DNA of 64,000 nucleotides from Lytechinus variegatus (taxonomy: Eukaryota; Echinodermata; Echinoidea; Temnopleuroida; Toxopneustidae). Made by a program: the position numbers and the translations under genes. The stretch lies in the NCBI RefSeq assembly GCF_018143015.1, contig NC_054742.1, positions 59,218,853 through 59,282,852 of the forward strand. The letters are read 5' to 3'. Of this stretch, positions 1 to 12,307 are shown piece by piece; the stretch's first letter is position 1, and the number at the start of each line of letters is the position of its first letter. Under the pieces are notes generated by a model. The model searched no databases, was not told the DNA's origin, and saw only the letters and a program-made list of their open reading frames with translations.

Positions 1-443
1 TGACGTATATTGTGTGCACGGATCCTTACGAAGCGTAACTCTTTATACCCGGGCTTTATACGCATCCACAAATGCCCGGATGTGAGACCAGGGAAAATAC
101 AAAGGTATATTTTGCGTCGTCTCTGCATGCAAAGTAAATACGCGCATTGAGACCGAGGAAAATACAAACAATATACCTACCTCTCCCGATATTTAGAGAA
201 ATGGGGGGTATTATGGGTAGCACATACCCATACTGCCATTGTACGTATCATGGATCGGGTCCAATAATCATTTCCCAGACTATACATGTGCAGTATTCAT
301 AATACTTACTTGTATGCAACGTTTTCCCACATAGGCAAAAGAATAGAGCAGTCAGGATTCTCGACATTACAGCTGATATGTAAAGAATGTGAAGAAAAGA
401 AAAGAAATGGTTAAAGCAAATTTACTCTTACATAGTGCATTAA

Positions 444-856
444 AGGAAAAGTCCACCCCAACAAAAATGTTAAATTGGGTAAAAAGAGAAAAATCCAACT
501 AGCATAATGCTGAAAATTTCATGAAAATCGGATGTAAAATAATAAAGTTATGACATTTTAAAATTTCACTCGATTTCACAAAACAGTGATATGCACATCC
601 TGGTCAGTATACAAATGAGGGGACTGATGACATCAATCACTTACTATTTCTTTTGCATTTCATTCCATGAAATATTTAAATTTTCTCCTCATTGTCATGT
701 AAAATAAAGTTTTATTCCTCCCGGAACATGTGAAAGCATCCATTGTTTCAACATTGGCTGTTTGCTTTGACAGCCTGCCTGAATTTTCAGCGTTATGCTT
801 GTTTGATTTTTTCTCTATTGGTTCAAATCAACATTTTTCTGGGGTGGACTTGACCT
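444..856. mobile_element. TTAA-flanked MITE with long terminal inverted repeats
   Basis: TTAA occurs at 440-443 and 857-860. The ends read AGGAAAAGTCCACCCCA inward from the left and, on the other strand, AGGTCAAGTCCACCCCAG from the right; similarity continues for roughly 80-100 bp, including CATAA(T/C)GCTGAAAAT. TTAA target sites are typical of piggyBac and Kolobok families. No ORF, so non-autonomous. Confidence 0.85.
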
Positions 857-1514
857 TTAATCAATGTGTGCATGACAACGTGAAAATTTGTTTCAATTGA
901 AATCAACAAAATTGATAATTTTTGTATAAGTCCATCTTATTCAAGTTGTTCTGGGAGATTCCAAGAAAGACCAGGTGAAAACCTTTTTAAAAGTTTTTCA
1001 TGGGAGCGCTTCATCAATCAAACTAGAATCAAACCAGCCTGTGATTTTCACTTAAGAATGATTTGTTGAGAGCCAATCAGAAGCAAGGATTTCTAATCAG
1101 TAGCTTATATCCGTTGTCAGTGAAATTCACCCACTGTTTGTTTCATAGAATGCCAACAGCCTTTTTAAATTTATCTCTCTAATTATGTTTTTTTCATTCA
1201 ATGCCATCTTTTTTTTTTCATTTCTTTTTTACATTTTTCTTTTTATAACATAATGACAAACATTTTTTACAAATAATAAAAAATAGAACAAGATAAATAT
1301 AATGAAATTCAAATTATTTTTTTGGATTTTGGCTCTTTGGATGTTTTGCATGAATATGCAGTGACATCATCTTCCCCCTTTTTTGTATCATATTACATGT
1401 CCACTGAATTATGTTATTCAAATGTTGTCCTCTAAGAATGGATAAAATGATTGTTTATTGATGGTTAATTTTATTCACAATTTGTCTAATGCCAATTCTT
1501 CCAATTGCCATCTC

Positions 1515-1885
1515 CTCTACTATCATTTAATACCATCAGTTTGTCCACTCACCACATGGTGTACTTTCACTTAGTCTAATGCCATTCCGTCTCATAACCA
1601 GTTGGTCCAATAGCCATTTAGTCCATCTACATGTACCATTTTGTCTAATTGGACTAAGTGTTAAATTGTGCAAAATGAATGAAAATGAAAGGGATATTAG
1701 ACCAACTGGTTATGAGACAAAATGGTCATAGACAAAATGGTGATTAGACAAAGTGATGATTGGACCAAATGGATAATGGACCAAATGGTTGTTAGACGAA
1801 ATGTTGATGGACGGAAAGACACTAGACTAAATGAAAGTAGACCATGTGGTGAGTGGACGAATTGGCAATTTACCCTATTGATTTC
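1515..1885. repeat. Foldback array of degenerate 'AGACCAAATGG' units
   Basis: The left half (to about 1655) reads as TTGTCCACTCACCACATGG, CATAACCAGTTGGTCC and similar; the right half (from about 1690) has the reverse complements (GACCAACTGGTTATGAGAC, ACCATGTGGTGAGTGGAC). The right arm is itself a run of about 17-bp units of the form (T/G)AGAC(C/A)AA(A/G)TGG. The same family occurs near 4.6, 22.8 and 28.6 kb. Confidence 0.75.
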
Positions 1886-2223
1886 CTGTGTAATCTTGCT
1901 GGAACCTATTTTATTACAAGGGAGACATGCTATACTATGCAGGTAAGAAAATGTGAAATAATGACCATTTCATGTACAATAGAAAACAGGAAAGTGGGGA
2001 CATGGCATCATCAGCCCAGATATTGCATATAGGCCTATCCATGATGGCACGCAAATAACTGTTTTCACAAAGTATTGCATACTTTTTAATTAAATGACTT
2101 CTTTATCTTTTTTGGATTTCAATGAAATTTTCAGCATTTTGCTCATTAAATCTTTATTCAAAGCTAGTATTTTTTTCAGCCTGGATTACCCCTTTGTGGG
2201 ACAAAAGCTGGTAAGATACTTAC

Positions 2224-5200
2224 AAGAGGATAAGCCATGGACCAGTAGTTGAACCGGTAGCAGCTTGAGTTTGGTGTTCAAAGTTGTCATCTGTCAGTGT
2301 TAAATGGATTTTTCTTCCTGTAAACTCAACAAAATGAATGATAGAAAAGGCATCCATTTTACCTGGAGAGAGAAAGATAAACAAGATATTCCATCATCAA
2401 GGAACAGACATGCTTCATTTTTTTTCAAATATCTTTACCGTTGAATTGAAAGAATAGTGGACATTACTACACAGTACATCATTCAGAGCTAGTTCACTCA
2501 CCCAGTATAACTGGTTCGTAGTCCCTTGGTCTACAAGCTATTGATACTTTTTAGATATCCCTGGGGGGCCAGTACGCAGGACAAAAAAAACGCGTTTAAA
2601 GGGGGTGTTTTTTCAGTTTTGCAAGGGGTCAGCGCGTGGTCTCGTTAAGGGTATCAAAAACACCAATTTTCAAGAAAAAGGGGTGGCTTTGAAAGACTGG
2701 TCAATGGACTATTGCGGGGTCAAATGTATTTAGGGTATGCTTTTTTCGACCAAAGATTTTTTTTTAAAGACTAGCCAAACGTGCTTAGGGTATTTTTTTC
2801 CCCCAAGCTTTTTCCCAGAGGTTATATTTTGGTGATGTCTTGTTTAGGGGCCATAATGTGTAAATAAAGCCTGCGAAAAACTTGTTTAGGGGGTTATTTT
2901 GCACACAGAGAAAAACTTGTTTAGGGGGTGTTTGGAAATTTCTTGGTCACACGTGTGCACAGCAATATATTTGACTGCCCCCCCCCTCCCCCCCCCCCCC
3001 GGGTTAGATATCTATAAAATCATGAAAGAATGATGAATGTGTGACTTAGCTATTCCATACATGGGTGGGTGATTTTGCATTTATCCCTATCTTAATACCT
3101 ATGTCTATAATACATTAATGTATTACTACTGCTATGCAAACAAAACAAGGCTTATCCATGTTTGATCATAATTTGATTACAAATACAATAAATAAATGTA
3201 TGATAGATCATTGGAAACCTCTAGAGCTTGTGTTTCATCTGATGCACTCAGTGAATTGGTAGAAACAAGGATATCAAAAAGTCATCACATGTTTCAATAG
3301 TTCCATCAAGAGGATACCTCAAAGAAAATAACCCAGGAATATCAAAGTTCTATAATGTTTCTTGCATTTCCATTTTTAATGCAAATTTTAACTGACTGCC
3401 TTCCATAGCAATAGCAAGGTTAGCAAAAGTCTCAAGACTGATCGTCAGCAAAACAGCATGTTGAGAAATATTCTGATATCCAGCGTGTAAAACATCTTTA
3501 ATCAATTTTTTTAAAGAAAAAATATCAAGCATCGTTTTAATATTTACAGAACCTAAATTCTACATCAGCTTGGTTAGTTTGGAGTTTAAAAAAGCAGATC
3601 AATAAATGTATGGACATTTCAATTCATGTGATTTCTATTTGAATTCAGATACCATCAAATATGTGTATCCTATCTTCATATTTTTGCTCATTCATGCTGA
3701 ATCATGTATGAAGTTTGTATCATAGTAAAAGACGAAAGTGAAGACTGTTTCAGAGTGATCAGAGTGATCCTATATATTTTTTAATCACTTTTTGGTGATA
3801 AAATGTCAACGAGTCTTGTTTTTTTTTCCTGGGACACAGTGTATTGTGAATTTTAGTATGGACATTGATAGAAAACAGCTACTAGCCAGCCTTTTTGTAG
3901 CTAAAATGGAGAAAAAATACGGCAAAAATACTGTTCACACAATGTATTTCCCCTACATTTTCCCTCACTTTATAATTCAAATCCTATTCATGTGAATATT
4001 ACGCATCAAGTTTCCATGATTTGATAATGAAATGAGTCACATTATTTCAATATTAATTGTCACAAATGAGTTGATTGCTTCAAATCATTGTAATTTTTGT
4101 GCTGGTAGTACTAATATTCTGCAATTAAAGCAACACACAGTGAATTAAATTCAATTAATATTCACACTGAGAATGTAAACTAAGAGTTAATCAAATGTGG
4201 TAAATTGCTGATTGGTTAGACCTGCTTCATATATTCCATTGGTCTCATGATTTCACCCCATACATTAAAGAATGGTCTCTAATTCTACTTTCTCTGCTAT
4301 CAGTTGGTCCACAATACCATTTGTTTTTAAATTGCAATTTAGCCCATTTACAAGGTTTTTTTTACTCTACAGAACTTTAGGCAGGCAAAAAATTACATTT
4401 CATTTTTTTAACCTACTGCCTAAATCTGCAACCTACTGCCTAAATCTGCAACATTGAATAAGCTTTAACATTGCAATGAATGGGGGTTTCCAGGGTCCAG
4501 GGCTCTATTGAGCAGTAAAGGGGCAAATCACCAAAGCCCCACATTTTTTTCACTGACTTCAGGCTCTACCTATTTTGTCTAATTATTTGGTCTACACCAC
4601 TATTGAAATAGATTTTCATTTGACAAAGTATTAAATAATCAAATCGACAAAGTGGGAATTAGACCAATCAAACTGGGCATATGAGAATTAGACTAAGTGG
4701 GTATATTAGACCAACTGTAGTGCACACTGTTGACCAAACAGCAATTATTTAGACCAAAATGAGAGTAGACCAAATGACTTTGGCCTGGATGGGGTATAAA
4801 ACTACCAGACAAGTAGAACAAGTGAATATATGTTTATTGTGCACAGAAACATATTCCTGGGTGGTATTTTGGTTAAAAAAAAAAGCATACCCAGGATAAA
4901 TTGCTGCTTTACAAATACTTTGAGGAAATAATATGAACCATTTCAACACCATTATCATAAAATGATCAACAAATGAATTAATTGGCATTAATCAATGAAG
5001 CTCATACATAAAATATATGTTTGAATTAACACTAGAAAAAAGATCATCGTATTCATATTTTTCTGTTAATTTTTCTCTTTTTGGTTGAATTAGATTCATT
5101 CAATACTAAACTATGCTTATTCTCATCTCTGACATTTGAAAATCAAACAGAGAAATATGAGTTTCTAATGTGCCTTTTCATCCATACATCACTGCAAAAT

Positions 5201-8200
5201 GAACTGGAGTGTTTAATTTTTCAGTTGGCAAATACACATAATCTATGATGACTACTGAGAGAGTTACACGTGGGCAAAAAAATTTCAACACATATTTATT
5301 AAACCATTGACCTTCCGTCTGCTTTAGATTGGGTTCAAACAAAAGACCTTTCCTTTGTATATCTTTCTATAGATCTCACACTAAGACAGCCTGCCAGCTG
5401 ACATTTTCCCATTGCTGTAGCCTACTTCTCCCATGATTACTAATATGTATTATCTGAATTATCAGATTTCCTGTATAAGCAAACTTTACATGCAAAAAAA
5501 TGTGATCTGTCTGGCAAGTTACACATTTAAACCCATTGGAGACTGAATGATTTTGCTATAACACATGTTTTCCATCATAGACACTGGCCCACATAATCAT
5601 TGTTGCCAACTCTACTGCTTTAAGCGGTAGTCTACTGCTGTAATAAAGCATTTTCACCATCCAACACTTTTTTAACTCTCCTTACAATAGAATCTACCAC
5701 TTTTTCAAAAATCTAATAGCCGAGAGATATTTTCACCAGGTTTTACTAAAAATTCTGATACAGTGAGTATGATATCGCTTGATCCCAAGCTTAATTAACA
5801 TAAAATTATAAACTTCGGATAGTGATATCATACTTATAAGTGTTTCTATTTTAGGCCTACTGCGCTACTTGTCGACACCAATTTGTGGGTGTGGTTGGAG
5901 GTGCCGCGGGATACGGCTGATGTATAGCCGAGGGCATTACTCAAAATGAAGATATTCATGTGTATCTTGATAAACGACTATAAGACTGATTATTATGATA
6001 TAGTCTAACCAAATTTATAACAAGATTCATTTTCCTTAAAATGCATTCCAGAAGTGGGCTCATCCTGAATTAGTGGCCAGGGGCTGTCATTGTAAATCAC
6101 ATTGAATTGAGAATTGAAAGCATTTGAAAATGCAACAATAGGCTCTTTCAAAATTCTGAATGTCTCTGGCCCTGGGAGGGGGGCTTGCCCCCCCCTCCCA
6201 GTAGCTCCCATCTCTCGGTCGCTCCGCTCTCACACCAAGCCTACCACTTTTGCAGTCTTTCATGCTGGCAAGTATGCATAATAGCCTACCTGATCGCAAA
6301 CTGATTGAATATGAACAAAGCTTATTAAGCTTTCAGAAATGCATTAATGCACAAAAAATGATATTGATACAAAATCATTGATTTAGCTACCAGTAAAATG
6401 GGGAAAAATAATTTTTAAGTAATTTTAAAGGGTTACTCAAGGCTGAAAATAATTACATGTAATTTGTACATGAATAATAAAAATTCATGGAGCGTAATGC
6501 TATAAAACCTTTCATTAACAAGTGGAATGCCTCTGGCCATCTCACCTGCATCACGCGATTCAACGTAGCAGCAGTGCTGACTTTGAAAACTACTATAACT
6601 CACACAAGATGTTCAGTGATACTTGGTTACTCTTATTTCCATGTTTTATGAATTAGACCAATACACTTACAGAGATAGGATGGTAATTCAACAAATACCC
6701 CCAATGCGGCCAAAGTTTATTGATCTCACATGACCTTTGACCTTGGTCATGTGACCTGAAACTTGCACAGGATATTCAGTGATACTTGATTACTCTTATG
6801 TCCAAGTTTCAAAAGTCAGATCAATAAACTTGCAAAGTTATGATGGTAATTCAACAGATACCCCCATTATGGCCAAAGTTCATTGACCTTTGACCCTGGT
6901 CATGTGACCTAAAATGCGCACAGGATGTTCAGTGATATTTGATTACTCTTATGTCCAAGTTTTAAGAACTAGACCAACATACTTTCAAAGTTATGATGGT
7001 AATTCAACAAATACCCCCATTCGGCCAAAGTTCATTGACCCTAAATGACCTTTGACCTTGATCATGTGACCTGAAACTTGCACAGGATGTTCAGTGATAC
7101 TTGATTACTATCATGTCCAAGTTTCATGAATCAGATCCAAAAACTCTTAAAGTTTTGATTGTAATTCAACAGATACACCCAAATCGGCCAAAGTTCATTG
7201 ACCCTAAATGACCTTTGATCTTGGTCATATGACGTGAAACTCATGCAGGATGTTTGGTGATACTTGATTAACCTTATGTCCAAGTTTAATGAACTAGGTC
7301 CATACATTTTCTAAGTTATGATGACATTTCAAAAACTTAACCTCAGGTTAAGATTTTGATATTGATTCCCCCAACATGGTCTAAGTTCATTGACCCTAAA
7401 TGACCTTTGACCTTGGTCATGTGACATGAAACTCTCAAAGGATGTTCAGTAATACTTGATTAACCTTATGGCCAAGTTTCATGAACTAGGTCCATATACT
7501 TTCTAAGTTATGATGTCATTTCAAAAACTTAACCTTAGGTCAAATTTGATGTTGACGCGCGCCGCCACCGCCATCGGAAAAGTGGCGCCTATAGTCTCAC
7601 TCTGCTATGCAGGTGAGACAAAAATCTGGTAACAAATAACAAAATAATTGAATATAAAATTATTAGCCATTTTTTTGTGAAAGCAATTATATGCACGTGA
7701 TCGTGAATATGCATTAGGTAGGCTGATGATATCATGTCCCCACTTTGCTGTTTATTATGTTAACATGAAATCATAAATATTTTATATTTTCATACATATG
7801 ATACATCTCCTTTAACTAGTTGCAGCAATGATCATCTTATACTGTACATGAAATCATTCATGAGTCAATCAAATGTTTTTTTGTTCTTTGAGGACAAAAT
7901 ATATTTAACAAAACATGATTGATAAAATTAAACACAACTACAACAAAGGACAATAATGACAATCATAATAACTGTAACAACATCATCAACAATAACAACA
8001 ACAATAATTATAAAAATAATAATCATACTACTAATAATTAATATTATAAACGGGTTCAAGGATGTAGCCAATGGTGAGTGCGTATTCAAGTCACGTGTTC
8101 ATGCTTTAATTATGCGCAACCTTCTAGTCGTGCATTTTTCGCGCAGCACTGTGCATTTTTTGTGCAACATATAACTGATACGCGTTCAGTAAAAGAGACT

Positions 8201-8563
8201 GGCTAGGATTTTGATGCGCTTACTTAGGCGCGCATAGTAGCTGCGCCTGTGATGTCATAATTGACAGTCTTGTGATGTCTTCGTCTGTGCGATCGTACAC
8301 AAGTTGGAGGGATTTGAACAAGATTTCCATGAAAAATTCATTTTGCCGACCCGTTTTATAAAACAATTAATGCACATTTTAAGAATCGTGATGTTAGTGA
8401 CGATGCGAGCAACTCTTGGGCATTCACAATATTATGCAAAAGCACTCGGCGCAAGCGCCTCTTGCTTTCGCATAATTGTAAATACCCTCGAGTGTGCTGC
8501 ATCGTCATAACACATCATAAATGTGCATTAATTGTATACTACTACTACTTACTACTAGTACTA

Positions 8564-8618
<55 letters not shown>

Positions 8619-8619
8619 T

Positions 8620-8709
<90 letters not shown>

Positions 8710-11700
8710 CACTACCACTACCACTACTACTACTACTGATAATAATAATATTTATCATAATAATAATGATAATAATAATAATAATCATCACAGTCCTCAT
8801 TTAATTTGTACATTAAAATGTACTAAGAATTCTACTCAATTTACAGGAAACTCACCGGTGTACAAGATGGGAGTCTTGTCTCTGACGTAGTATAGAGATG
8901 GAAGCCTTCTGAGAGCTTGCTTTCGAATGACTTGAAGGTCACCTTCTATAAACACTCTGATGTTCATATCTGCCTTTTCAGTAGCAAAATACCGTGCCAC
9001 TTCTTCATATTCAGGGGCAAATTCATTGCACTTGATACACCCAGGGCTCACTGCAAACAAGGAGATATTGTGAAGTTACCTAGTTGTTTTAATACATTAA
9101 TTGCAAAATAAAAACAATGCAAAGACAGGTATATTAAATCATTTGATTTCTTTCGAAATTCAAGTAAACAATTTTTCATTTGAATTGGTAATTATTTCAT
9201 TTCATTATGTTGTCAGGTGAACAAGAGATTAAAGGCAAGCCCACACAAATAATACCAGTAATGATAATATATAATATTGGGTGTTCATATATTGCACATA
9301 CATGTATATCAAACTTCCAAGGTGCTCAAGGCATTCCTATTGGATATATTACCCAGGTAAGCCAGGCTACTAATTCCAGTGCTAACATCTTTTCAAGGAA
9401 TTCCATCCTGCCGGTACCCATTTACCTCACTGGGTTGAGTGCAGCATGATGTGGATAAATTTCTTGCCAAAGGAAATTAATACAGTACCATGGCCGGGAT
9501 GTTCCTCGAGGATGCCAACTTTTTCTCGTTCAAAATTGCCATGTTTACCAGTTAAAAACTTAGCAATTGTGGATGGCAATTTCATGAAGAGAAACAATAT
9601 TGTTTCATGAAAATTCATGTAAAATTCTGGGACTTAGAATTTGTGTTATTATCTCTAAGTGGGCCATATATTTCTTGAATTCTGTAATCTGATTGGTCAA
9701 TTTGTTTGTGAGACAAAGCCGTATCGGGGGGGGGGGGGGGGGGGTACTCGAATTATAAAATGATGTGCCGAACCAAAAGCAAAAATAGGGGGCTCTGGAA
9801 CTCAGCTTTGGTCTTAAAATGGGGGTTCCAGGAACGGCTCTAGGATCAACAGTTACTAAAAATGCAATGCTCTGAAACAGCACAAATCAAACATGTTTCG
9901 GAGCGTCACATGAATATGCATGAAATTTATGTGCGATGAACCAATCAGCGTTCTCCAAATCGCTGTGCAGAGCTGTCAACTGAATTCACACAATTAATGG
10001 CAATTTGCTATTGTGCTGCGCTGAGCTCTGAGCCGACTGAGCGGGTACTGGAACAAGAAATCACAATTTAGAGGGTCATGGAATGGTGAAAAAACAGGAA
10101 TTTCAATGGCTTTCTAAATTGGTTGATGGTCTGGAACAGAAATTTAGGCTGAAAATGGCGGTTTTGACCGCAGCACATACGTATCATACATTTATATTAA
10201 CCCCCCCCCCTTGGACCCGTATTTACCTATTTCACTTGGTCACAAAGATCAAACAGGTAATATGAGCCCATATTACCTGTATGGCGTTTTGCTGTTGTTG
10301 TTTAGATGTTGTTTTTGTTGTTATGCGCATGCCAGGTGATGATTTCTACCATGTAATATGAGATTGCTCACTGCAATTTGCGCATCAATTCAATGGCAAA
10401 ATTTGGATTTTTTACTGTGATCATTGTGATGTCATGACTGACTTTCTTTCAAAAATCACTCTCAAAATGTAGGGCTTTGCATTTCATTTTGCAATAAAAT
10501 TGTGACACCATATGGGAGCAAGCAGGGTGTAACTAATAATGATATCACTGGTGGATCCTTTTGAGAGCCATAATCAAAACTTGTAAATATACCGCTCAGT
10601 TTTTTAATATCCAAGTGTGCCTGCGGGTGGCTCCTCCCCTTTGAAAGTGAGGACCCAATTTTTTTTTTTTTTTGTCAAATTTTCGTCAAAACGAAATGAC
10701 CTCCAATTTTAGGTGAAAACTTTTTTTTGCTTATCAAATTTTCATCGGAAAAACATGCCCCCTTTTGGAAAATCCTGGATAAGCCCCTAAATAATATTAT
10801 TGACAAATGAGAAATTAGTTTTACAAACTTATATCATTTCAGTGAATGTCAGGCAAAATGTACTCAGAATGTGGACAAAAGTATTTCATCATACAACTAC
10901 AAGTAAATTTGCATAAGTCGACCATTTATTTTTTATTAGACTCACATTATAGTCAATAAAGTAATTTTTTTAGACCAGAAGTCACCAGATTGTGCAAAAG
11001 AAGTTCTATTCTAAGTCAAATTTTCCTCAGTCAAACAGATTTCTGAGGTCGATCTGCATTTTAACTGAAAAGGGAAAAAAATTTGTCACAAAAAAATAAG
11101 GTCTTTTTGTCCCAAGGAAAATTTGACAAGCCAAAAATAATATATAGAAATAAAAAATCTAAAGTCTAAAGAAAAAGGTCATCACTTGTGTACGAAAGAC
11201 ATATTCCCATTATAAAGATTTGCTGTGACTCGCGCAAGGGAGGGGGGCACATTTATGTATGAACGGCATCTCTCAAAGGAAGGGGGAGGCAAGTACGGGC
11301 CGGAAATACCCCCCCCCCTGGATCCGCCACTTATTCTGCCCCATATCTTATGTCCCAGACAAATTGAACTTTCAGTTACAAAAGTTCTAGCTCACAAAGT
11401 CACAGATTTTAAATTAAACAAGTTAATGTCCCAGCCAGGGATTTGATTAAATTAAAGCCTGCTAAAGATGACTAGAGTATCATAAAAAACAGTTCAATGT
11501 AAATTGTAAGATAGGGCTTTTAGCTCCTGTGCAATTCAAGTGACTGGGCCTAGGCCCTATATAGCTGCATGGGGAATTTACTTATTTTTTTCATTTTCTT
11601 TGATACCGCCCCCTACCTCGAGCGAAGTTCGTGCAGGCTCCACTTCACTACCACTACACTAGCGGTAGCAGTAGTGAAGTGGAGTGGAGCCTGCACGAAC

Positions 11701-12196
11701 TTCGCTTGAGGTACCGACCCCCCCCCAAAAAAAAAAATAAAAAAATCCATGCCCCATTTTTTACTCAAAGTCAACCCCATTAAAAAAAATTTCCCTCTTT
11801 TAAAATGTTGGCTAGTCAAATTTATATCGTTTGATTTTAGGAGGCTGTCGCAGAACTAAGGAACTCTTTTCAATGACTGTATCACAGAATTATGATAACC
11901 ACGCATAAATATGTGTGCATAACAATTGCATGCACCGGTATAGGAATGGCCTCCTGTGTGTGTGTGATCAATACACGATGGCGTCTGCTACGTGTGCAAT
12001 CCCCTCCTCCATGCTTACCAAAATTTACGAGGAAGCGGGCGTCTGTTTCAATTAACGAATTATATTCATCCTTGGTGAGATACTTTGGTTTCGTAGCCTT
12101 GACTTCTTCCTCTCCGATGATTTGAAGTTGAGCAACACTCAGCAACATCGACAGCAAATAAAGGACAAGAACGAGACATGCGCTGGAAGACGACAT
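2224..12196 (-). CDS. Secreted/ER thioredoxin-fold (PDI-like) protein, 5' three coding exons, 3' end outside window
   Basis: Coding exons, in transcription order: 12196-12019, 9050-8856, 2362-2224. All have GT donors and AG acceptors, and the phases agree (1, 1, 2). The ATG opens a signal peptide (hydrophobic LVLVLYLLSMLLS), then an acidic linker and a first thioredoxin-like domain (YLTKDEYNSLIE..ARFLVNF, then SPGCIKCNEFAPEYEEVA). The redox-type motif is C-I-K-C, not the C-G-H-C of classical PDI. RRLPSLYYVRD supplies the expected cis-Pro loop. Exon 3 closes this domain and begins a second one (LTDDNFEHQTQAATGSTTG, WLILF), stopping just before where a WCxxC motif would be expected. The following exon needs one base to complete the last codon and was not found in the leftmost 2.2 kb. 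The first domain suggests thiol oxidoreductase or chaperone function in the secretory pathway (inference). I cannot name an exact orthologue; TMX or TXNDC relatives are possible. Confidence 0.8.
4560..4790. repeat. Degenerate copy of the AGACCAAATGG array
   Basis: Repeated GACAAAGT, AGACCAA and AATTAGACTAAGTGG units on the plus strand, with the opposite-strand form (GTTGGTCCAC) around 4304. It lies in intron 2 of the thioredoxin-like gene. Confidence 0.6.
6590..7617. repeat. Tandem repeat of ~155-190 bp units carrying TGACCTTTGACCT
   Basis: Five to six units, each with a version of CACAGGATGTTCAGTGATAC, TTATGTCCAAGTTT, AAGTTATGATGGTAATTCAA and TGACCTTTGACCTTGGTCAT. The block ends in a GC-rich tail (GACGCGCGCCGCCACCGCCA near 7554) and CTATGCAGGTGAGAC. 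Shorter relatives lie at 14.47, 14.87, 17.34, 17.73 and 21.44 kb. Confidence 0.85.
8535..8736. repeat. (ACT)n trinucleotide microsatellite
   Basis: About 200 bp of nearly pure TAC/ACT repeats with a few ATT, TTC and ACC interruptions, then AATAAT-rich sequence to about 8785. It ends only 120 bp from the donor of exon 2 of the thioredoxin-like gene. Open frames through it encode only homopolymers. Confidence 0.95.
9340..9505 (-). mobile_element. SINE fragment (body, no intact tRNA head)
   Basis: Carries the family body TACCCATTTACCTCACTGGG, TTGAGTGCAGCATGATGTGG, TTTCTTGCC and CCATGGCCGGGA. It lacks the A and B boxes seen in the complete copy at 31.4-31.6 kb. In intron 1 of the thioredoxin-like gene. 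Confidence 0.7.
11614..11713. repeat. Near-perfect 100-bp hairpin
   Basis: The left arm, TACCTCGAGCGAAGTTCGTG followed by CAGGCTCCACTTCACTAC, is answered on the right by GTAGTGAAGTGGAG..CCTGCACGAACTTCGCTTGAGGTA. The arms differ by one base and a 5-bp duplication (GTGGA/TGGAG) in the right arm. The centre contains CTAGCGGTAG. Probably a palindromic MITE. Confidence 0.85.
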
Positions 12197-12307
12197 CTTC
12201 AAGGAATCAAGTGAGCAATCTGCGCATGCGCATATGCGGACATCGTATGGGCGCCTGGGATAGGGGGCCGGGACGGCCGAAGAGGGGGGGGGGGGGGGGA
12301 GGGGGGC

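Larger units (their letters stand above)
1..2223. other. Left-edge non-coding stretch inside or beyond the thioredoxin-like gene
   Basis: No exon supported. It contains a TTAA-flanked MITE (444-856), a foldback array (1515-1885), and a truncated MITE related to the 20-kb one, ending in a CAGCCTGGATTACCCCTTT-type terminus near 2178-2197. Positions 83-175 hold a degenerate direct repeat of GGAAAATACAAA with flanking sequence. A WCxxC-coding exon was looked for on the minus strand and not found. Confidence 0.5.
2363..8855. other. Intron 2 of the thioredoxin-like gene, repeat-rich
   Basis: About 6.5 kb without supported exons. The flanking exons join in phase without anything between them. It holds a GTCTA-type array, a ~160-bp tandem repeat block (about 6590-7617) and a trinucleotide tract. 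The block appears to have inserted into an older TTAA-type MITE, whose ends are recognisable near 6427 (AAAGGGTTACTC) and around 7660-7760. Confidence 0.6.
9051..12018. other. Intron 1 of the thioredoxin-like gene
   Basis: No exon seen. Contains a SINE fragment, a poly-G run (about 9727-9743), further C/G tracts (10201-10210, 11308-11318) and a 100-bp near-perfect hairpin (11614-11713). Confidence 0.6.

Noticed and set aside
1-2223. Next exon of the thioredoxin-like gene
   Set aside because: No WCxxC-coding stretch with an acceptor and the required phase could be found on the minus strand, so the exon is presumed to lie beyond the left edge.
3350-3532. 60-codon minus-strand frame in intron 2 of the thioredoxin-like gene
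   Set aside because: Flanking exons join in phase without it, no clear splice sites bound it, and the product is not recognisable. It may be chance in AT-rich DNA.
8462-8890. Long frames encoding poly-Thr, poly-Tyr and poly-Ser
   Set aside because: These are readings of the (ACT)n microsatellite.
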